In this document: positions 10,184 through 21,022 of the stretch, one piece after another
How the letters are laid out: each line of letters begins with the position of its first letter
Numbering within the stretch: the stretch's first letter is position 1
Assembly: GCF_000710035.2 (NCBI RefSeq)
Contig: NZ_JMJJ01000009.1
Span: forward strand, 1 to 64,000
Direction of reading: 5' to 3'
DNA length: 64,000 nt
DNA from: Pantoea ananatis LMG 2665
GTDB taxonomy: Bacteria > Pseudomonadota > Gammaproteobacteria > Enterobacterales > Enterobacteriaceae
Translations under genes and position numbers: made by a program
Notes under the pieces: model-generated
What the model saw: only the letters and a program-made list of their open reading frames with translations
What the model was told of the DNA's origin: nothing
The model's database searches: none

Positions 10184-12052
10184 TTAAATCTCGACCTGCG
10201 TTCCCAGCTCGATGACCCGATTCGGCGGGATCTCAAACTGATCGGGCGCACGCAGCGCATTGCGTTGTAACGTCATAAACAGCTTGCCGCGCAGACGCAA
10301 ATACCAGGGGCGTTTTCCAATGATCAGCGACTCATGGGACATAAAGAAAGAGGTCTCCATCATGCGGCAGTTAAGTCCTTCCAGGCCACAGCGGTGGAAA
10401 ATCTCTTCAACGTTCGGCGTTTCACGCCAGCCGTAACTGGCTACCACGCGCCAGAAGGTGGGCGACAACTGCTCAATGGTGACGCGCCTGACGTTGTGTA
10501 CGTATGGCGCATCTTCGGTACGCAGCGTTAACAGCACGACGCGCTCATGCAGCACCTTGTTATGCTTAAGGTTATGCAACATGGCAAAAGGAATCACGTT
10601 CAGCGCGCGAGACATGTAAACCGCAGTGCCGGGTACGCGAACAGGCGGTGACTTTTCCAGAGAAGCAATCATTGCTTCCAGGGAATTGCCGTGCTCATGC
10701 ATGCGGCGCAGCAACCGAAAGCGTTCACTCTTCCAGGTTGTCATCACAATAAACATCATCAGCGCCAGCGTCAGGGGCAGCCAGCCGCCGGAGAAAATTT
10801 TAATCAGGTTGGCCGAGAACAGCGACACATCAATGCACAGCATCGCCACTAAAATCAGCCCCACCAGATAACGATTCCAGTGCCAGTTCAGTATCGCAAC
10901 GGTCGCACACAGAATGGATGTCAGCACCATGGTGCCCGTGACCGCAATCCCGTAAGCCGCAGCCAGGTTACTCGAATGCTCAAAGCCGATGATGACAATC
11001 ACGACAGAGAAATAAAGCAGCCAGTTAATCACGGGGATGTAGATCTGCCCCGACTCTTTTTCCGATGTATGGACGATGCGCATTGGCGGCAAATAACCCA
11101 GACGTACCGCCTGTCGGGTTAATGAGAAGACCCCGGAAATCACCGCCTGTGAAGCAATAACGGTGGCTAAGGTCGCCAGAATCAGCATGGGGATTAGCGC
11201 CCAGTCAGGGGCCAACAGGAAGAACGGGTTTTTAATCGCTTCCGGCTGCTTCAGTAACAGCGCGCCCTGACCGAAGTAGTTGAGCACCAGCGAAGGCAGC
11301 ACCACCACAAACCATGCCAGCCGGATAGGGAATTTACCAAAGTGCCCCATGTCCGCATACAGCGCTTCGACGCCTGTAATTGCGAGCACCACCGCGCCGA
11401 GCGCAAAGAAGGAGACAGACTTGTATTCGACAAAAAAGTGCAGCGCCCAGTAAGGATTGAGCGCCTGCAATACTTCGGGATTATTGAGAATGCTGCGCGC
11501 ACCCAACACGGCCAGGACAATAAACCACAACAGCATGACGGGCGCGAAGAGTTTACCCACGATGCCGGTCCCGTGTTTTTGAATGACAAACAACAGTGTC
11601 AGGACGGCGATGGCCATGGGCACGATGTAGCTATCGAGACTTGGCGCCGCAATTTCCAGACCTTCAATCGCCGACAGGACAGAAACCGCCGGGGTGATCA
11701 CCACCTCGCCGTAGAAAAAACTGCCGCCAATCAGCCCCATAATCACCAGAATTGCGGTGGCTCGCCCGCCCGTATGTCGCCCCGCCAGGGACATCAGCGT
11801 CAAGATGCCGCCTTCTCCGGCATTGTCTGCGCGCATGACGTAGCTGATATATTTCAGCGATACCACCAGCACCAGCAGCCAGAAAATCAGCGAAAGAAAG
11901 CCAAAGACCGCATCCCGCTCCACGCCAAAGCCAAACTGCCCCGAAAGACATTCGCGTAAGGTATAAAGCGGGCTGGTGCCGATATCCCCGTAGACGACAC
12001 CAATGGCAGCCAGCGTTAATCCGCCTAGTGAGTGCTTATTATCCGAGCTCAT
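10184..12052 (-). CDS. kup: Low-affinity potassium transporter Kup
   Basis: The 622-aa protein (E. coli 622) of the KUP/HAK family imports K+ with protons. The N-terminal region '[22 protein letters not shown]' with the conserved GDIGTSPLY motif is followed by about 12 transmembrane segments ('[20 protein letters not shown]', '[10 protein letters not shown]') and a cytosolic tail ending '[14 protein letters not shown]'. The start at 12052 (Met-Ser-Ser-Asp-Asn-Lys) matches E. coli; the reading frame extends 12 codons further upstream. It converges on qseC; in E. coli kup adjoins rbsD instead. Confidence 0.96.
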   Translation of the reverse strand: MSSDNKHSLGGLTLAAIGVVYGDIGTSPLYTLRECLSGQFGFGVERDAVFGFLSLIFWLLVLVVSLKYISYVMRADNAGEGGILTLMSLAGRHTGGRATAILVIMGLIGGSFFYGEVVITPAVSVLSAIEGLEIAAPSLDSYIVPMAIAVLTLLFVIQKHGTGIVGKLFAPVMLLWFIVLAVLGARSILNNPEVLQALNPYWALHFFVEYKSVSFFALGAVVLAITGVEALYADMGHFGKFPIRLAWFVVVLPSLVLNYFGQGALLLKQPEAIKNPFFLLAPDWALIPMLILATLATVIASQAVISGVFSLTRQAVRLGYLPPMRIVHTSEKESGQIYIPVINWLLYFSVVIVIIGFEHSSNLAAAYGIAVTGTMVLTSILCATVAILNWHWNRYLVGLILVAMLCIDVSLFSANLIKIFSGGWLPLTLALMMFIVMTTWKSERFRLLRRMHEHGNSLEAMIASLEKSPPVRVPGTAVYMSRALNVIPFAMLHNLKHNKVLHERVVLLTLRTEDAPYVHNVRRVTIEQLSPTFWRVVASYGWRETPNVEEIFHRCGLEGLNCRMMETSFFMSHESLIIGKRPWYLRLRGKLFMTLQRNALRAPDQFEIPPNRVIELGTQVEI

Positions 12053-12316
12053 AAAATTATCTTTTGTTGGAGTCTGAGAGGCGCACAAGCCATCAAAAAG
12101 CGCACAGTATGCACGTATTCACAAAAATTCCTACACCGCCGTCCGGGTAACCGATGGTCATTCACTGTTTTTTGGTGCTGCATTAACATTTAAAGTCGCG
12201 GTGTCGAACCTTCTGAAACAAAAAAGCTGACATCGATTAACGCTTTCGCGCATCATACCCTATAGAGTATTGCGTTCGCTAAAACGCGGCGGCTCGACGA
12301 TCGTAAGGACATTGAT

Positions 12317-13819
12317 GTGATTATGGCTCAACCCCATCTTTTGGCAGAAAGAATTTCTCGTCTCAGCAATGCGTTAGAAAAAGGTTTGTATGAGCGACAT
12401 CATGCCATTCGCCTTTGCCTGCTCGCCGCACTCAGCGGCGAAAGCGTATTTTTGCTGGGTCCGCCAGGCATAGCAAAAAGCCTGATTGCCCGTCGCCTGA
12501 AATGCGCCTTCCAGCATGCCCGCGCTTTCGAATATCTGATGACCCGCTTTTCTACCCCGGAAGAAGTCTTTGGTCCGCTGTCTATCCAGGCTTTAAAAGA
12601 TGAAGGACGCTATCAGCGGCTGACCAAAGGCTATCTCCCCGATGCCGAAATCGTTTTTCTGGATGAGATCTGGAAAGCCGGCCCGGCAATCCTTAACACG
12701 CTGCTTACCGCCATCAACGAACGCCGTTTCCGAAATGGCGATAGCGAAGAAAAAATTCCGATGCGCCTGCTGGTCACGGCCTCCAATGAGTTGCCGGAAG
12801 CCGATAGCGGGCTCGAAGCCCTGTATGACCGCATGTTAATTCGCCTGTGGCTGGATAACGTGCATGAAAAGCAGAACTTCCGCAGCATGCTGACCCATCA
12901 TCAGGATGAAAATGACAACCCGGTCGCCGAATCGCTGCGCATCAGCGACGAAGAGTATGTGCGATGGCAGCAAGGCATCAGCCAGGTCACCCTGCCCGAT
13001 AACGTGTTTGAACTGATCTATCAGTTACGCCAGCAGCTGGAAAAGCTACCCGAGGCGCCTTACATCTCCGATCGCCGCTGGAAAAAGGCCATACATCTGT
13101 TGCAGGCCAGCGCCTTTTACAGTGGGCGAAACACCATTGCGCCACTGGATCTGATCTTATTGAAAGACTGTTTGTGGCATGACGTTGCATCCATGCAGCT
13201 TCTGGATCGTGAAATCGATCAGCTCATGACTCAACATGCCTGGCAACAGCAGGCGATGTTGCTCAGGTTGCAGCAACTGAAAGCCCGACGTCTGGCCCTG
13301 CAACAGCAGCAAAGCGTGGCTGCCGCCATTACGCTTGAGAAGCACAGCGGCATGTTCAGCCGTAAACCGCATTACGACATGCCCGAAAGCTTTACCGACG
13401 CGCAGTTAACGCTGATGCTGCAAAAGCCGCTCATGCTGCATGATATGCAGGTCACGCATCTGGTTATTGAGCGTGAAGCACTGAACCACTGGTTACAGAA
13501 AGGCGGCGATATTCGCGGCAAATTAAACGGTATTGGATTTGCTCAAACGGTGGATATGCTGGTGGATGCGCAGCATTGCCTGGCGGTTCGCGATGTCAGC
13601 TTACAAACGGCAAGACTGACACTGCCCGGCAGCAGCAGCAGTGAGGCGTTGCCGGAAGAAATCAGTGAAGCGCTGGATGAACTCGACAACCAGCTGCGTC
13701 AACAACGCCACCTGTTCAGTCAGCAACAGCGTTGCCTGTTTATCAGTGATGACTGGCTGGCTCGCGTCGAAACCAGCCTGCAGGACGTTGCGGAACAACT
13801 TAAACAGGCGCGTAAATGA
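12317..13819 (+). CDS. ravA: MoxR-family AAA+ ATPase RavA
   Basis: The 500-aa ATPase (E. coli 498) has Walker A 'GPPGIAKS', Walker B '[11 protein letters not shown]' and sensor-1 '[22 protein letters not shown]', followed by the C-terminal triple-helical and LARA domains. In E. coli RavA forms hexamers that bind the inducible lysine decarboxylase and works with ViaA on respiratory complexes and aminoglycoside sensitivity. Two starts are possible: GTG at 12317, 7 nt after AAGGA, or ATG at 12323, which gives the family N-terminus Met-Ala-Gln-Pro-His. It overlaps viaA by 4 bp (ATGA). Confidence 0.94.
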   Translation: MIMAQPHLLAERISRLSNALEKGLYERHHAIRLCLLAALSGESVFLLGPPGIAKSLIARRLKCAFQHARAFEYLMTRFSTPEEVFGPLSIQALKDEGRYQRLTKGYLPDAEIVFLDEIWKAGPAILNTLLTAINERRFRNGDSEEKIPMRLLVTASNELPEADSGLEALYDRMLIRLWLDNVHEKQNFRSMLTHHQDENDNPVAESLRISDEEYVRWQQGISQVTLPDNVFELIYQLRQQLEKLPEAPYISDRRWKKAIHLLQASAFYSGRNTIAPLDLILLKDCLWHDVASMQLLDREIDQLMTQHAWQQQAMLLRLQQLKARRLALQQQQSVAAAITLEKHSGMFSRKPHYDMPESFTDAQLTLMLQKPLMLHDMQVTHLVIEREALNHWLQKGGDIRGKLNGIGFAQTVDMLVDAQHCLAVRDVSLQTARLTLPGSSSSEALPEEISEALDELDNQLRQQRHLFSQQQRCLFISDDWLARVETSLQDVAEQLKQARK

Positions 13820-15276
13820 TCTCACTGGAGACGCTGAGTACCCTGCTGTCAATCGGCGAGACCGAGCTGATTGAAGAGTTAATTCTGGTACTCCTCGCGT
13901 CTCCACAGCTGGCCCTGTTCTTTGAAAAATTTCCCGGCATGAAAAAGGCGCTGTTACGGGATGTTCCTCGCTGGAAGGCAGAAATTGATGCCGAACTCAA
14001 AGCCACGCCGGTCCCGGAAGCACTGGCGGAAGAGTTTCAGTTATTCCAGCGTATTCAGTTACTCAGCGATCGTGAATTCAGCCAGCAGCTTGATGAAACC
14101 CTTTCTCACCTTGAACGCCTGGCATCCCCCTTCCAGGAAGAAGCAAAACGACTGCTTCTTCATAACGATCCCGGCCATCTCAGCACTGCCCAGCATACGC
14201 TGTTCCTGCAACGCTGGCGGCTCAGCCTTACGCTGCAAACGTTAACGCTTAATGAGCAACTTCTTGAGCAGCAGCGCGAACGTCTGATGGCGGAGTTACA
14301 GCAACGTATGGCCCTGAGCGGGCAACTGGCACCTGTGCTGGCAGACGATGACGAAGCGGCAGCCGGACGGTTATGGGATATGGGCAAAGCGCCGCTTCAG
14401 CATGGCGATTACCAGTTGATGCTGCAATACGGCGAGTTCCTTGCACAGCAGCCCGAATTAATGAAGCTGGCCCAGCAACTGGGGCGGAGTCGTGAGGCAA
14501 AATCGGTTCCCTCCCAGGATGCGCCGATGGAAGCCTTTCATCATCTGGTGCGCGAACCGGATGCCGTACCGGAAGAAGTCAGCGGTATTCATCAAAGTGA
14601 TGACGTATTACGCTTGCTGCCACCTGAACTGGCAGCATTGAGCGTCAGCGAGCTTGAACTTGAGTTTTACCGCAGGCTGGTAGAGAAGCGACTGCTTACT
14701 TACAAACTTCAGGGCGATGCCTGGCATGAAAAAATCACTCAACGTCCCGTCAGCCACCAGCAGCATGAAGAACAGCCTCGTGGCCCGTTTATCGTTTGTG
14801 TCGATACCTCAGGGTCAATGGGAGGGTTCAATGAACGTTGTGCAAAAGCCTTTTGTCTGGCCCTTCTCAAAGTGGCACTGGCCGATCGCCGTCGCTGTTA
14901 CATCATGTTATTCGCTCATGACGTAATTGGTTACGAATTAACGGGCGATGACGGGCTGGAGCAGGCCATCCGTTTTCTCAGCCAACGTTTTCGTGGCGGA
15001 ACCGACCTCGCAGCCTGTCTTTCCGCGGTGGTCAAACGGATGGAAGGCCCGTTGTGGCAGGATGCCGATGCCGTCATCGTGTCAGACTTTATTGCGCAGC
15101 GCCTGCCGGAAGAGGTGGTACGCAGCGTTAAACATCGCCAGCAGCAACAGCAGCAGCGCTTCCACGCCGTCGCCATGTCCACGCACGGTAAACCCGGCAT
15201 AATGCGCATCTTCGATCATATCTGGCGTTTCGATACCGGCTTAAAAAGCCGCATTTTACGTCACTGGCGGCGCTAA
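13816..15276 (+). CDS. viaA: VWA-domain protein ViaA, partner of RavA
   Basis: The 486-aa protein (E. coli 483) has a long helical N-terminal half and a C-terminal von Willebrand A domain with the metal-ion-dependent adhesion site 'VDTSGSMGG' (Asp-x-Ser-x-Ser) and 'GGTDLAACL'. It stimulates the RavA ATPase and acts with it at the inner membrane. Its ATG overlaps the ravA stop. It ends '[12 protein letters not shown]', as expected for the family. Confidence 0.94.
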   Translation: MISLETLSTLLSIGETELIEELILVLLASPQLALFFEKFPGMKKALLRDVPRWKAEIDAELKATPVPEALAEEFQLFQRIQLLSDREFSQQLDETLSHLERLASPFQEEAKRLLLHNDPGHLSTAQHTLFLQRWRLSLTLQTLTLNEQLLEQQRERLMAELQQRMALSGQLAPVLADDDEAAAGRLWDMGKAPLQHGDYQLMLQYGEFLAQQPELMKLAQQLGRSREAKSVPSQDAPMEAFHHLVREPDAVPEEVSGIHQSDDVLRLLPPELAALSVSELELEFYRRLVEKRLLTYKLQGDAWHEKITQRPVSHQQHEEQPRGPFIVCVDTSGSMGGFNERCAKAFCLALLKVALADRRRCYIMLFAHDVIGYELTGDDGLEQAIRFLSQRFRGGTDLAACLSAVVKRMEGPLWQDADAVIVSDFIAQRLPEEVVRSVKHRQQQQQQRFHAVAMSTHGKPGIMRIFDHIWRFDTGLKSRILRHWRR

Positions 15277-15350
15277 GCGAGACAGCAGAAATTCCATTTT
15301 GCTTTATAGTAAATATCTGCAATTACTTATTCAGCAATCAGGAGTGTCCT

Positions 15351-17489
15351 GTGAACACCGTTCAACCCCATCGCGATTTACCTGCGCCAACCCGGACGCT
15401 GATGCTCTCTGGCCAAAATGTCGAACAAAAACGTGCCGAGCTGCTGGCTTACTTTAGTCAGACATGGGCGCTGTACGAAGATCTCTTTACCTGCCTCAAC
15501 GATCAGCGCGCATGGTTTACGAAAGCGATTCCCCTGCGCCATCCGCTGATCTTCTACTTTGGCCACACCGCCACGTTCTACATTAACAAGTTAATGGCTG
15601 GACGTTACATCGATGACCGCATTGACGATCGCATCGAAGCCATGCTGGCTATTGGCGTGGACGAAATGAGCTGGGATGATCTCAACGACAACCACTACGA
15701 CTGGCCTTCTGTAGAAGCCGTTCGCGACTATCGCGGTAGCGTAAAAGCCTTAGTGACACAATTTATTCAGGAGATGCCGCTTGAACTGCCCATCACATGG
15801 GACAGCCCGGCTTGGGTGATCCTGATGGGGATTGAGCATGAACGAATTCACCTGGAAACCTCCAGCGTGCTGATCCGTCAGCTGCCGGTCGAATGGGTGA
15901 AACCTCAACCGCAGTGGCCAGCCTGCGCGGAAGCGCGCCGCGATCGTCAGTTGGTGCCCACCAACGCACTGGTCTCCCTGCCCGGTGGCCACATCACGCT
16001 TGGTAAAACCGATGATACCTATGGCTGGGACAACGAGTACGGTACTCAGCAGGTTGAGCTAAAGCCTTTCAAGGCCAGCAAAATGCTGGTCAGTAACGCA
16101 GAGTTTTATGAATTTGTGCAGGCTGGTGGCTATCAGGAATCCCGCTGGTGGGATGAAGAAGGCCTGGGCTGGCGCCAGTTTGCTCAGGCAGAAATGCCCA
16201 CCTTCTGGGTGGGTAACGCTGCGATGCCCGATCAGCTGAAACTCCGACTGATGTGTGAAGAAGTACCCATGCCGTGGGACTGGCCAGCTGAGGTCAATCA
16301 GTTGGAGGCCGCGGCCTTCTGTCGCTGGAAAGCGGAAGAAACCGGTAAGTCAGTCCAGCTACCCTGTGAGGCGGAATGGTATCAACTGCGCGAACAGGTC
16401 GAAGGCGATCAGCCAGACTGGCAGCAGGCGCCAGGCAATATTAATCTGGCTTACTGGGCCTCTTCCTGCCCGGTCGATCGGTTCCCGCAGGGGGAGTTCT
16501 ACGACATCGTGGGCAACGTCTGGCAATGGACAACCACCCCAACCAATGGCTTTGAAGGCTTTAAAGTCCATCCGCTCTATGACGATTTCTCAACGCCCAC
16601 TTTTGACGGTAAGCACTCACTTATAAAAGGTGGAAGCTGGATTTCCACCGGCAATGAGGCGATCAAATCATCGCGTTATGCCTTCCGCCGTCACTTTTTT
16701 CAGCATGCGGGTTTTCGCTATGTGATTTCTTCCCACCAGGAAACCATGGCCTTAAACCCCTATGAAACCGACAACATGGTTTCTCAGTACCTCGATTTCC
16801 AGTATGGGCCTCGCTATTTCGGCGTCGATAACTATGCAGAAGCCTTGGTCAAACTGGCGCTGTCGCACAGCCAGAATCGGGGAGAGGCGCTGGATATTGG
16901 TTGCGCCACGGGCCGGGCAAGCTTCGAACTGGCCCGCCACTTTGAGCATGTCACCGGCATGGATTATTCGGCCCGTTTTATTGATGTGGCGCTCCAGCTC
17001 ACCACTGGCGAAGATTTCCGCTACGTGGTGCCTGAAGAAGGCGATCTGGTGGAATACCGTCAGGTACGACTTAAGGACTTTGCTATCACCAATGAGCAGG
17101 CGAAGCGCATTCAGTTTGTTCAGGGCGATGCCTGTAACATGAAACCTCAGCCAGCACGTTACGATCTGGTCCTGGCCTCGAACCTGATCGATCGCCTGCG
17201 TCAGCCGGCACGTTTTCTTCAGGACGTCACGCCCATGTTGCGTTCTGGTGGGATCTTAGTGCTGTCGTCACCTTACACGTGGCTTGAAGCCTTTACCCCG
17301 AAGGAAAACTGGCTGGGCGGCGTACGTGAAAATGGAGAAGCCCTGACCACCCTGCAGGCACTGCAACGGTTGCTGGCCGCCGACTTTGAGCAGATAGGTT
17401 CACCACAGGATATGCCATTCGTCATCCGTGAAACGGCGCGTAAATTCCAGCATACGCTCGCGCAGGTCACTCTGTGGCGTAAACGTTAA
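15351..17489 (+). CDS. ovoA: 5-histidylcysteine sulfoxide synthase / methyltransferase OvoA
   Basis: This bifunctional 712-aa enzyme makes ovothiol A: iron- and O2-dependent coupling of cysteine to histidine C5, then N-methylation of mercaptohistidine. The N-terminal DinB-like domain has the metal motif H-x3-H-x-E at residues 163-169 ('HERIHLE'). The central formylglycine-generating-enzyme-like domain includes 'GNVWQWT' and 'GGSWISTGNEAIKSSRYAFRR' (split here at 'IKSS'). A class I methyltransferase domain follows, with 'LDIGCATGRASFELA' near residue 515. The GTG start follows AGGAG at 6 nt. It sits on the viaA strand where E. coli has asnA on the opposite strand. Erwinia tasmaniensis OvoA is a characterised relative. 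Confidence 0.93.
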   Translation: MNTVQPHRDLPAPTRTLMLSGQNVEQKRAELLAYFSQTWALYEDLFTCLNDQRAWFTKAIPLRHPLIFYFGHTATFYINKLMAGRYIDDRIDDRIEAMLAIGVDEMSWDDLNDNHYDWPSVEAVRDYRGSVKALVTQFIQEMPLELPITWDSPAWVILMGIEHERIHLETSSVLIRQLPVEWVKPQPQWPACAEARRDRQLVPTNALVSLPGGHITLGKTDDTYGWDNEYGTQQVELKPFKASKMLVSNAEFYEFVQAGGYQESRWWDEEGLGWRQFAQAEMPTFWVGNAAMPDQLKLRLMCEEVPMPWDWPAEVNQLEAAAFCRWKAEETGKSVQLPCEAEWYQLREQVEGDQPDWQQAPGNINLAYWASSCPVDRFPQGEFYDIVGNVWQWTTTPTNGFEGFKVHPLYDDFSTPTFDGKHSLIKGGSWISTGNEAIKSSRYAFRRHFFQHAGFRYVISSHQETMALNPYETDNMVSQYLDFQYGPRYFGVDNYAEALVKLALSHSQNRGEALDIGCATGRASFELARHFEHVTGMDYSARFIDVALQLTTGEDFRYVVPEEGDLVEYRQVRLKDFAITNEQAKRIQFVQGDACNMKPQPARYDLVLASNLIDRLRQPARFLQDVTPMLRSGGILVLSSPYTWLEAFTPKENWLGGVRENGEALTTLQALQRLLAADFEQIGSPQDMPFVIRETARKFQHTLAQVTLWRKR

Positions 17490-17493
17490 GGCA

Positions 17494-17521
17494 ACCGGCA
17501 GCGGCTTATGCCGCTGCCGGT
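17494..17521 (+). terminator. Terminator-like hairpin after ovoA
   Basis: Perfect 12-bp stem ACCGGCAGCGGC / GCCGCTGCCGGT with loop TTAT, starting 4 bp after the ovoA stop. There is only a short T-rich stretch downstream. Confidence 0.7.
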
Positions 17522-17595
17522 GTGTTGCCAGTTACGTTATTTTGCTGCACATTCTCCTCAGTTCATTGAAGAAAAAAACGATAACGAGGACGATC

Positions 17596-18057
17596 ATGCC
17601 CGAACATCTGCAACTGGATAACCTTGACCGGGGGATCCTGAATGCACTACTGGAAAATGCACGCACCGCGTATGCCGAACTGGCAAAACAGTTCAACGTC
17701 AGCCCGGGTACCATTCATGTCCGTGTCGAAAAAATGAAGCAGGCAGGCATTATTCTGGGAACGCGGGTTGAGATCGATCCCCGCCAGCTGGGCTTTGATG
17801 TCTGTTGTTTTATCGGCATTATTCTCAAAAGCGCCCGTGATTACCCGGCGGCGCTGAGTAAACTGGACGCGCTGGATGAAGTCGTTGAAGCCTGGTATAC
17901 CACCGGGCATTACAGTATTTTTATTAAAGTCATGTGTCGATCTATCGATGCTCTCCAGCAGGTATTAATTAACAAGATCCAGACAATTGATGAAATCCAG
18001 TCAACAGAAACCCTGATCTCCCTGCAGAACCCCATCATGCGAACCATCAAGCCCTGA
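17596..18057 (+). CDS. asnC: Lrp/AsnC-family regulator AsnC
   Basis: The 153-aa protein (E. coli 152) has an N-terminal HTH ('NLDRGILNALLENARTAYAE', 'FNVSPGTIHVRVEKMKQAGI') and a C-terminal RAM ligand-binding domain. The C-terminal 40 residues are virtually identical to E. coli AsnC. AsnC activates asnA and represses itself in E. coli, with asparagine as effector. No asnA lies in this window, so its local target is unclear. The ATG at 17596 follows ACGAGGA; the longer reading frame into ovoA is an artefact. Confidence 0.94.
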   Translation: MPEHLQLDNLDRGILNALLENARTAYAELAKQFNVSPGTIHVRVEKMKQAGIILGTRVEIDPRQLGFDVCCFIGIILKSARDYPAALSKLDALDEVVEAWYTTGHYSIFIKVMCRSIDALQQVLINKIQTIDEIQSTETLISLQNPIMRTIKP

Positions 18058-18146
18058 TCTTTCCACCCGCTTGTGCACAATTTTATCCTTTAACGATCGG
18101 CCGCCTGACAACGGCTGTATCGCCCTTGTCAAAACTAATAACCTTG

Positions 18147-18155
18147 TTTTCCACA
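18147..18155 (+). promoter_or_regulatory. DnaA box in the mioC upstream region
   Basis: TTTTCCACA differs from TTATCCACA at one base. It lies about 60 bp before mioC, close to a TACAAT -10-like hexamer (18181-18186). E. coli mioC transcription is DnaA-repressed through a box in the same position. Confidence 0.55.
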
Positions 18156-18212
18156 GGTGGATCACCGCTTGATCACAGCGTACAATGCTCACCTTGATCT
18201 CAGGAGAGCACG

Positions 18213-18653
18213 ATGGCCGACATTACGTTAATCAGTGGCAGCACCTTAGGCAGCGCCGAATATGTTGCTGAACATCTCGAAGAAAAACTGCAGGAAGCGG
18301 GCTTCTCAACGCAGATGCTACATGGTCCTGAGCTTCATGATGTGCCCCTGCAGGGGATCTGGCTGGTCGTGAGTTCTACCCACGGAGCCGGAGAGTTGCC
18401 TGATAATCTGCAACCTTTTTATGACGCCATTGAGGAAAGCCGTCCCGATCTGTCAGCCGTGCGTTTTGGCGCAGTCGGCATCGGCAACCATGAATACGAT
18501 CTGTTTTGTGGTGCGATACGCAATCTTGACGCTCTGTTAATTACCTGTGGCGCACAGCGCATCGGCGAAAGACTGGAAATTGATATTCTGCAACATGAGA
18601 TCCCCGAAGATCCGGCTGAAGAGTGGGTGATGACCTGGAAAGACGCGATCTGA
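18213..18653 (+). CDS. mioC: Flavodoxin-like protein MioC
   Basis: The 146-aa FMN-binding protein (E. coli 147) has the phosphate-loop start 'ITLISGSTLGSAEYVAEHL', 'VVSSTHGAGELPDNLQPFYD' and 'GIGNHEYDLFCGAI'. It has been linked to biotin synthase activity in vitro. Its transcription runs towards oriC. CAGGAG precedes the ATG. Confidence 0.94.
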   Translation: MADITLISGSTLGSAEYVAEHLEEKLQEAGFSTQMLHGPELHDVPLQGIWLVVSSTHGAGELPDNLQPFYDAIEESRPDLSAVRFGAVGIGNHEYDLFCGAIRNLDALLITCGAQRIGERLEIDILQHEIPEDPAEEWVMTWKDAI

Positions 18654-18724
18654 GCCGGTCAGGGATCGGGAAATCACGACGATCCCCAGCAGAAGATACT
18701 GTTTTTCCCCAGATCTGGTCTTTT

Positions 18725-18990
18725 ATTTTGTGGATAACTACCCTGTTTAGTTGCGTATAACCGGTAGTTATCCAAAGAACAACTGGAGTTTACTTTATGA
18801 GCTGTGGATAAAGTCCTCTTTTGATCCCAGCTTATACGGATCAGGATCACCGATCATTAACAGGTAACGATCCTCTCTACTCACTTGTTTATCCTGTGCT
18901 TTTCGCAGATATCCACAAGAGATGGCGATCCTAATAAGAGATCTAACAGAAAGATCATACAAAGAATTAAGATCTTTTCTTTTAATACCT
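18725..18990. other. oriC: Chromosomal replication origin oriC
   Basis: Located between mioC and mnmG as in other Enterobacterales. DnaA boxes read from the mioC side: R4 TGTGGATAA (18729-18737), R3 TTATCCAAA (18768-18776, flanks identical to E. coli), R2 TGTGGATAA (18803-18811), and R1 ATATCCACA (18909-18917). A weak TTATCCTGT lies at 18889-18897. The unwinding element holds three 13-mers in reverse orientation at 18931-18943 (CTAATAAGAGATC, complement identical to the E. coli right 13-mer), 18944-18956 and 18962-18974, then an A+T cluster. I count 14 GATC sites between 18654 and 19085, suiting Dam/SeqA control. Reading frames crossing this stretch are not genes. Confidence 0.96.
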
Positions 18991-19085
18991 GTCGATCCCG
19001 CTGCTTTCACCTCAGCCATAATTTCAGTAGAATCCACGGCCCAGAGAGAACGATCTCTGACTATTCATCAACGAGGTACCACTTC

Positions 19086-20975
19086 ATGTTTTATCAAGAT
19101 CCTTTTGACGTCATCGTTATTGGTGGTGGTCATGCGGGCACGGAAGCTGCCATGGCAGCAGCCCGAATGGGTCAGCAAACCCTGTTACTGACCCATAACA
19201 TCGATACGCTGGGACAAATGTCCTGCAACCCGGCCATCGGTGGCATCGGTAAGGGACATTTGGTAAAGGAAGTGGATGCCTTAGGCGGTTTGATGGCCGG
19301 TGCAATCGATCGGGCGGGTATTCAGTTTAGGATACTAAACGCAAGTAAAGGTCCTGCCGTAAGGGCGACCCGTGCTCAGGCGGACCGCGTACTCTATCGT
19401 CAGGCGGTACGTACTGCGCTGGAGAACCAGCCAAACCTGATGATCTTCCAGCAGGCCGTTGACGATCTTATCGTCGAGAACGATCGCGTTGTCGGTGCGG
19501 TAACCCAAATGGGCCTGAAATTTCGTGCCAAAACGGTCGTGCTTACCGTGGGTACCTTCCTCGACGGAAAAATTCATATCGGGCTGGATAACTACAGCGG
19601 AGGTCGTGCAGGCGATCCGCCGTCGATCCCTCTGGCAAAACGCCTGCGTGCTTTGCCACTGCGCGTTGACCGCCTGAAAACCGGTACACCGCCACGCATT
19701 GATGCACGCAGCATCGATTTTAGCGTACTTGCCCCGCAGCATGGCGATAACCCGATGCCGGTGTTCTCTTTCATGGGCAATGCCGGACAGCACCCACAGC
19801 AGGTGCCGTGCTGGATGACCTATACCAATGAAAAAACACATGATGTGATCCGTAATAACCTCGATCGTAGCCCCATGTATGCGGGGATCATCGAAGGGAT
19901 CGGGCCACGTTATTGTCCATCGATCGAAGACAAAGTCATGCGCTTCGCCGATCGCAACTCGCATCAGATCTTCCTTGAGCCTGAAGGACTGACCAGCAAT
20001 GAGATCTACCCCAACGGTATCTCAACCAGCCTGCCATTCGACGTACAGATGCAGATCGTTCGTTCAATGCAGGGCATGGAAAATGCGAAGATCGTGCGCC
20101 CGGGTTATGCCATTGAGTATGACTTCTTTGATCCACGCGATTTAAAACTCACGCTGGAAAGCAAATTTATCGACGGCCTGTTTTTTGCCGGGCAGATTAA
20201 CGGCACCACAGGCTACGAAGAAGCGGCAGCACAGGGATTGCTGGCGGGGCTTAACGCCGCGCGTCAGTCTGCTGACAAAGAGGGCTGGGCACCGCGTCGC
20301 GATCAGGCTTACCTCGGGGTACTGGTCGACGATCTTTGCACTCTCGGCACTAAAGAACCTTACCGCATGTTTACCTCACGTGCCGAATATCGCCTGATGC
20401 TGCGTGAAGACAATGCAGATTTACGTTTAACGGAAACCGGGCGTGAACTCGGCCTGGTGGATGATGCGCGCTGGGCGCGCTTCAACCAGAAGCTTGAAGC
20501 GATCGAGCAGGAACGCCAGCGACTGCGCGATATCTGGGTGCACCCTAAGTCCGAACATGTTGAGGCGGTGAATACCATCACCAGCTCTCCATTAACGAAG
20601 GAAGCCAGTGCTGAAGATCTGTTACGCCGCCCTGAAATGACCTATCTGAAGCTGATGGCACTTGATGCTTTTGGCCCGGCTTTGGCGGATGAACAGGCTG
20701 CTGAACAGGTTGAGATCCAGGTAAAATACGAAGGCTATATTGCGCGTCAGCAGGAAGAGATCGATCGTCAGTTGCGTAATGAGAATACGCTGCTGCCAGC
20801 CACGCTTGATTATCGTCAGGTCAGTGGCCTTTCTAATGAAGTTATCGCCAAGCTTAACGATCATAAACCGGTTTCAATCGGCCAGGCATCACGCATCTCA
20901 GGCGTCACGCCTGCGGCCATCTCAATTTTACTGATTTACCTGAAAAAACAAGGTCTGCTGCGCAAAAGCGCCTGA
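19086..20975 (+). CDS. mnmG: tRNA uridine-5-carboxymethylaminomethyl modification enzyme MnmG (GidA)
   Basis: The 629-aa FAD-dependent enzyme works with MnmE to make cmnm5U34 in tRNA. It has the dinucleotide-binding motif '[19 protein letters not shown]', '[22 protein letters not shown]', '[11 protein letters not shown]', '[21 protein letters not shown]' and the GidA-associated C-terminal helices ending '[10 protein letters not shown]'. The start Met-Phe-Tyr-Gln-Asp-Pro-Phe-Asp at 19086 gives exactly the E. coli length; the open frame upstream runs through oriC and is rejected. Confidence 0.97.
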   Translation: MFYQDPFDVIVIGGGHAGTEAAMAAARMGQQTLLLTHNIDTLGQMSCNPAIGGIGKGHLVKEVDALGGLMAGAIDRAGIQFRILNASKGPAVRATRAQADRVLYRQAVRTALENQPNLMIFQQAVDDLIVENDRVVGAVTQMGLKFRAKTVVLTVGTFLDGKIHIGLDNYSGGRAGDPPSIPLAKRLRALPLRVDRLKTGTPPRIDARSIDFSVLAPQHGDNPMPVFSFMGNAGQHPQQVPCWMTYTNEKTHDVIRNNLDRSPMYAGIIEGIGPRYCPSIEDKVMRFADRNSHQIFLEPEGLTSNEIYPNGISTSLPFDVQMQIVRSMQGMENAKIVRPGYAIEYDFFDPRDLKLTLESKFIDGLFFAGQINGTTGYEEAAAQGLLAGLNAARQSADKEGWAPRRDQAYLGVLVDDLCTLGTKEPYRMFTSRAEYRLMLREDNADLRLTETGRELGLVDDARWARFNQKLEAIEQERQRLRDIWVHPKSEHVEAVNTITSSPLTKEASAEDLLRRPEMTYLKLMALDAFGPALADEQAAEQVEIQVKYEGYIARQQEEIDRQLRNENTLLPATLDYRQVSGLSNEVIAKLNDHKPVSIGQASRISGVTPAAISILLIYLKKQGLLRKSA

Positions 20976-20983
20976 TCTGAACC

Positions 20984-21003
20984 GGGGCGGGATTTTCCGC
21001 CCC
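20984..21003 (+). promoter_or_regulatory. Intercistronic hairpin mnmG-rsmG
   Basis: GGGGCGG / CCGCCCC, 6-nt loop, in the 47-bp gap. No T-tract follows, so it is probably a stabiliser or weak attenuator of the mnmG-rsmG transcript. Confidence 0.5.
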
Positions 21004-21022
21004 CGCTGACTGGACTGATGCT

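Noticed and set aside
18795..19037. 80-codon open frame on the minus strand across oriC
   Set aside because: It covers DnaA boxes and 13-mers of the origin, has no ribosome-binding site and no family features; chance frame.
18885..19085. N-terminal extension of mnmG by 67 codons
   Set aside because: It would run through the unwinding element; E. coli MnmG begins exactly at the Met at 19086.
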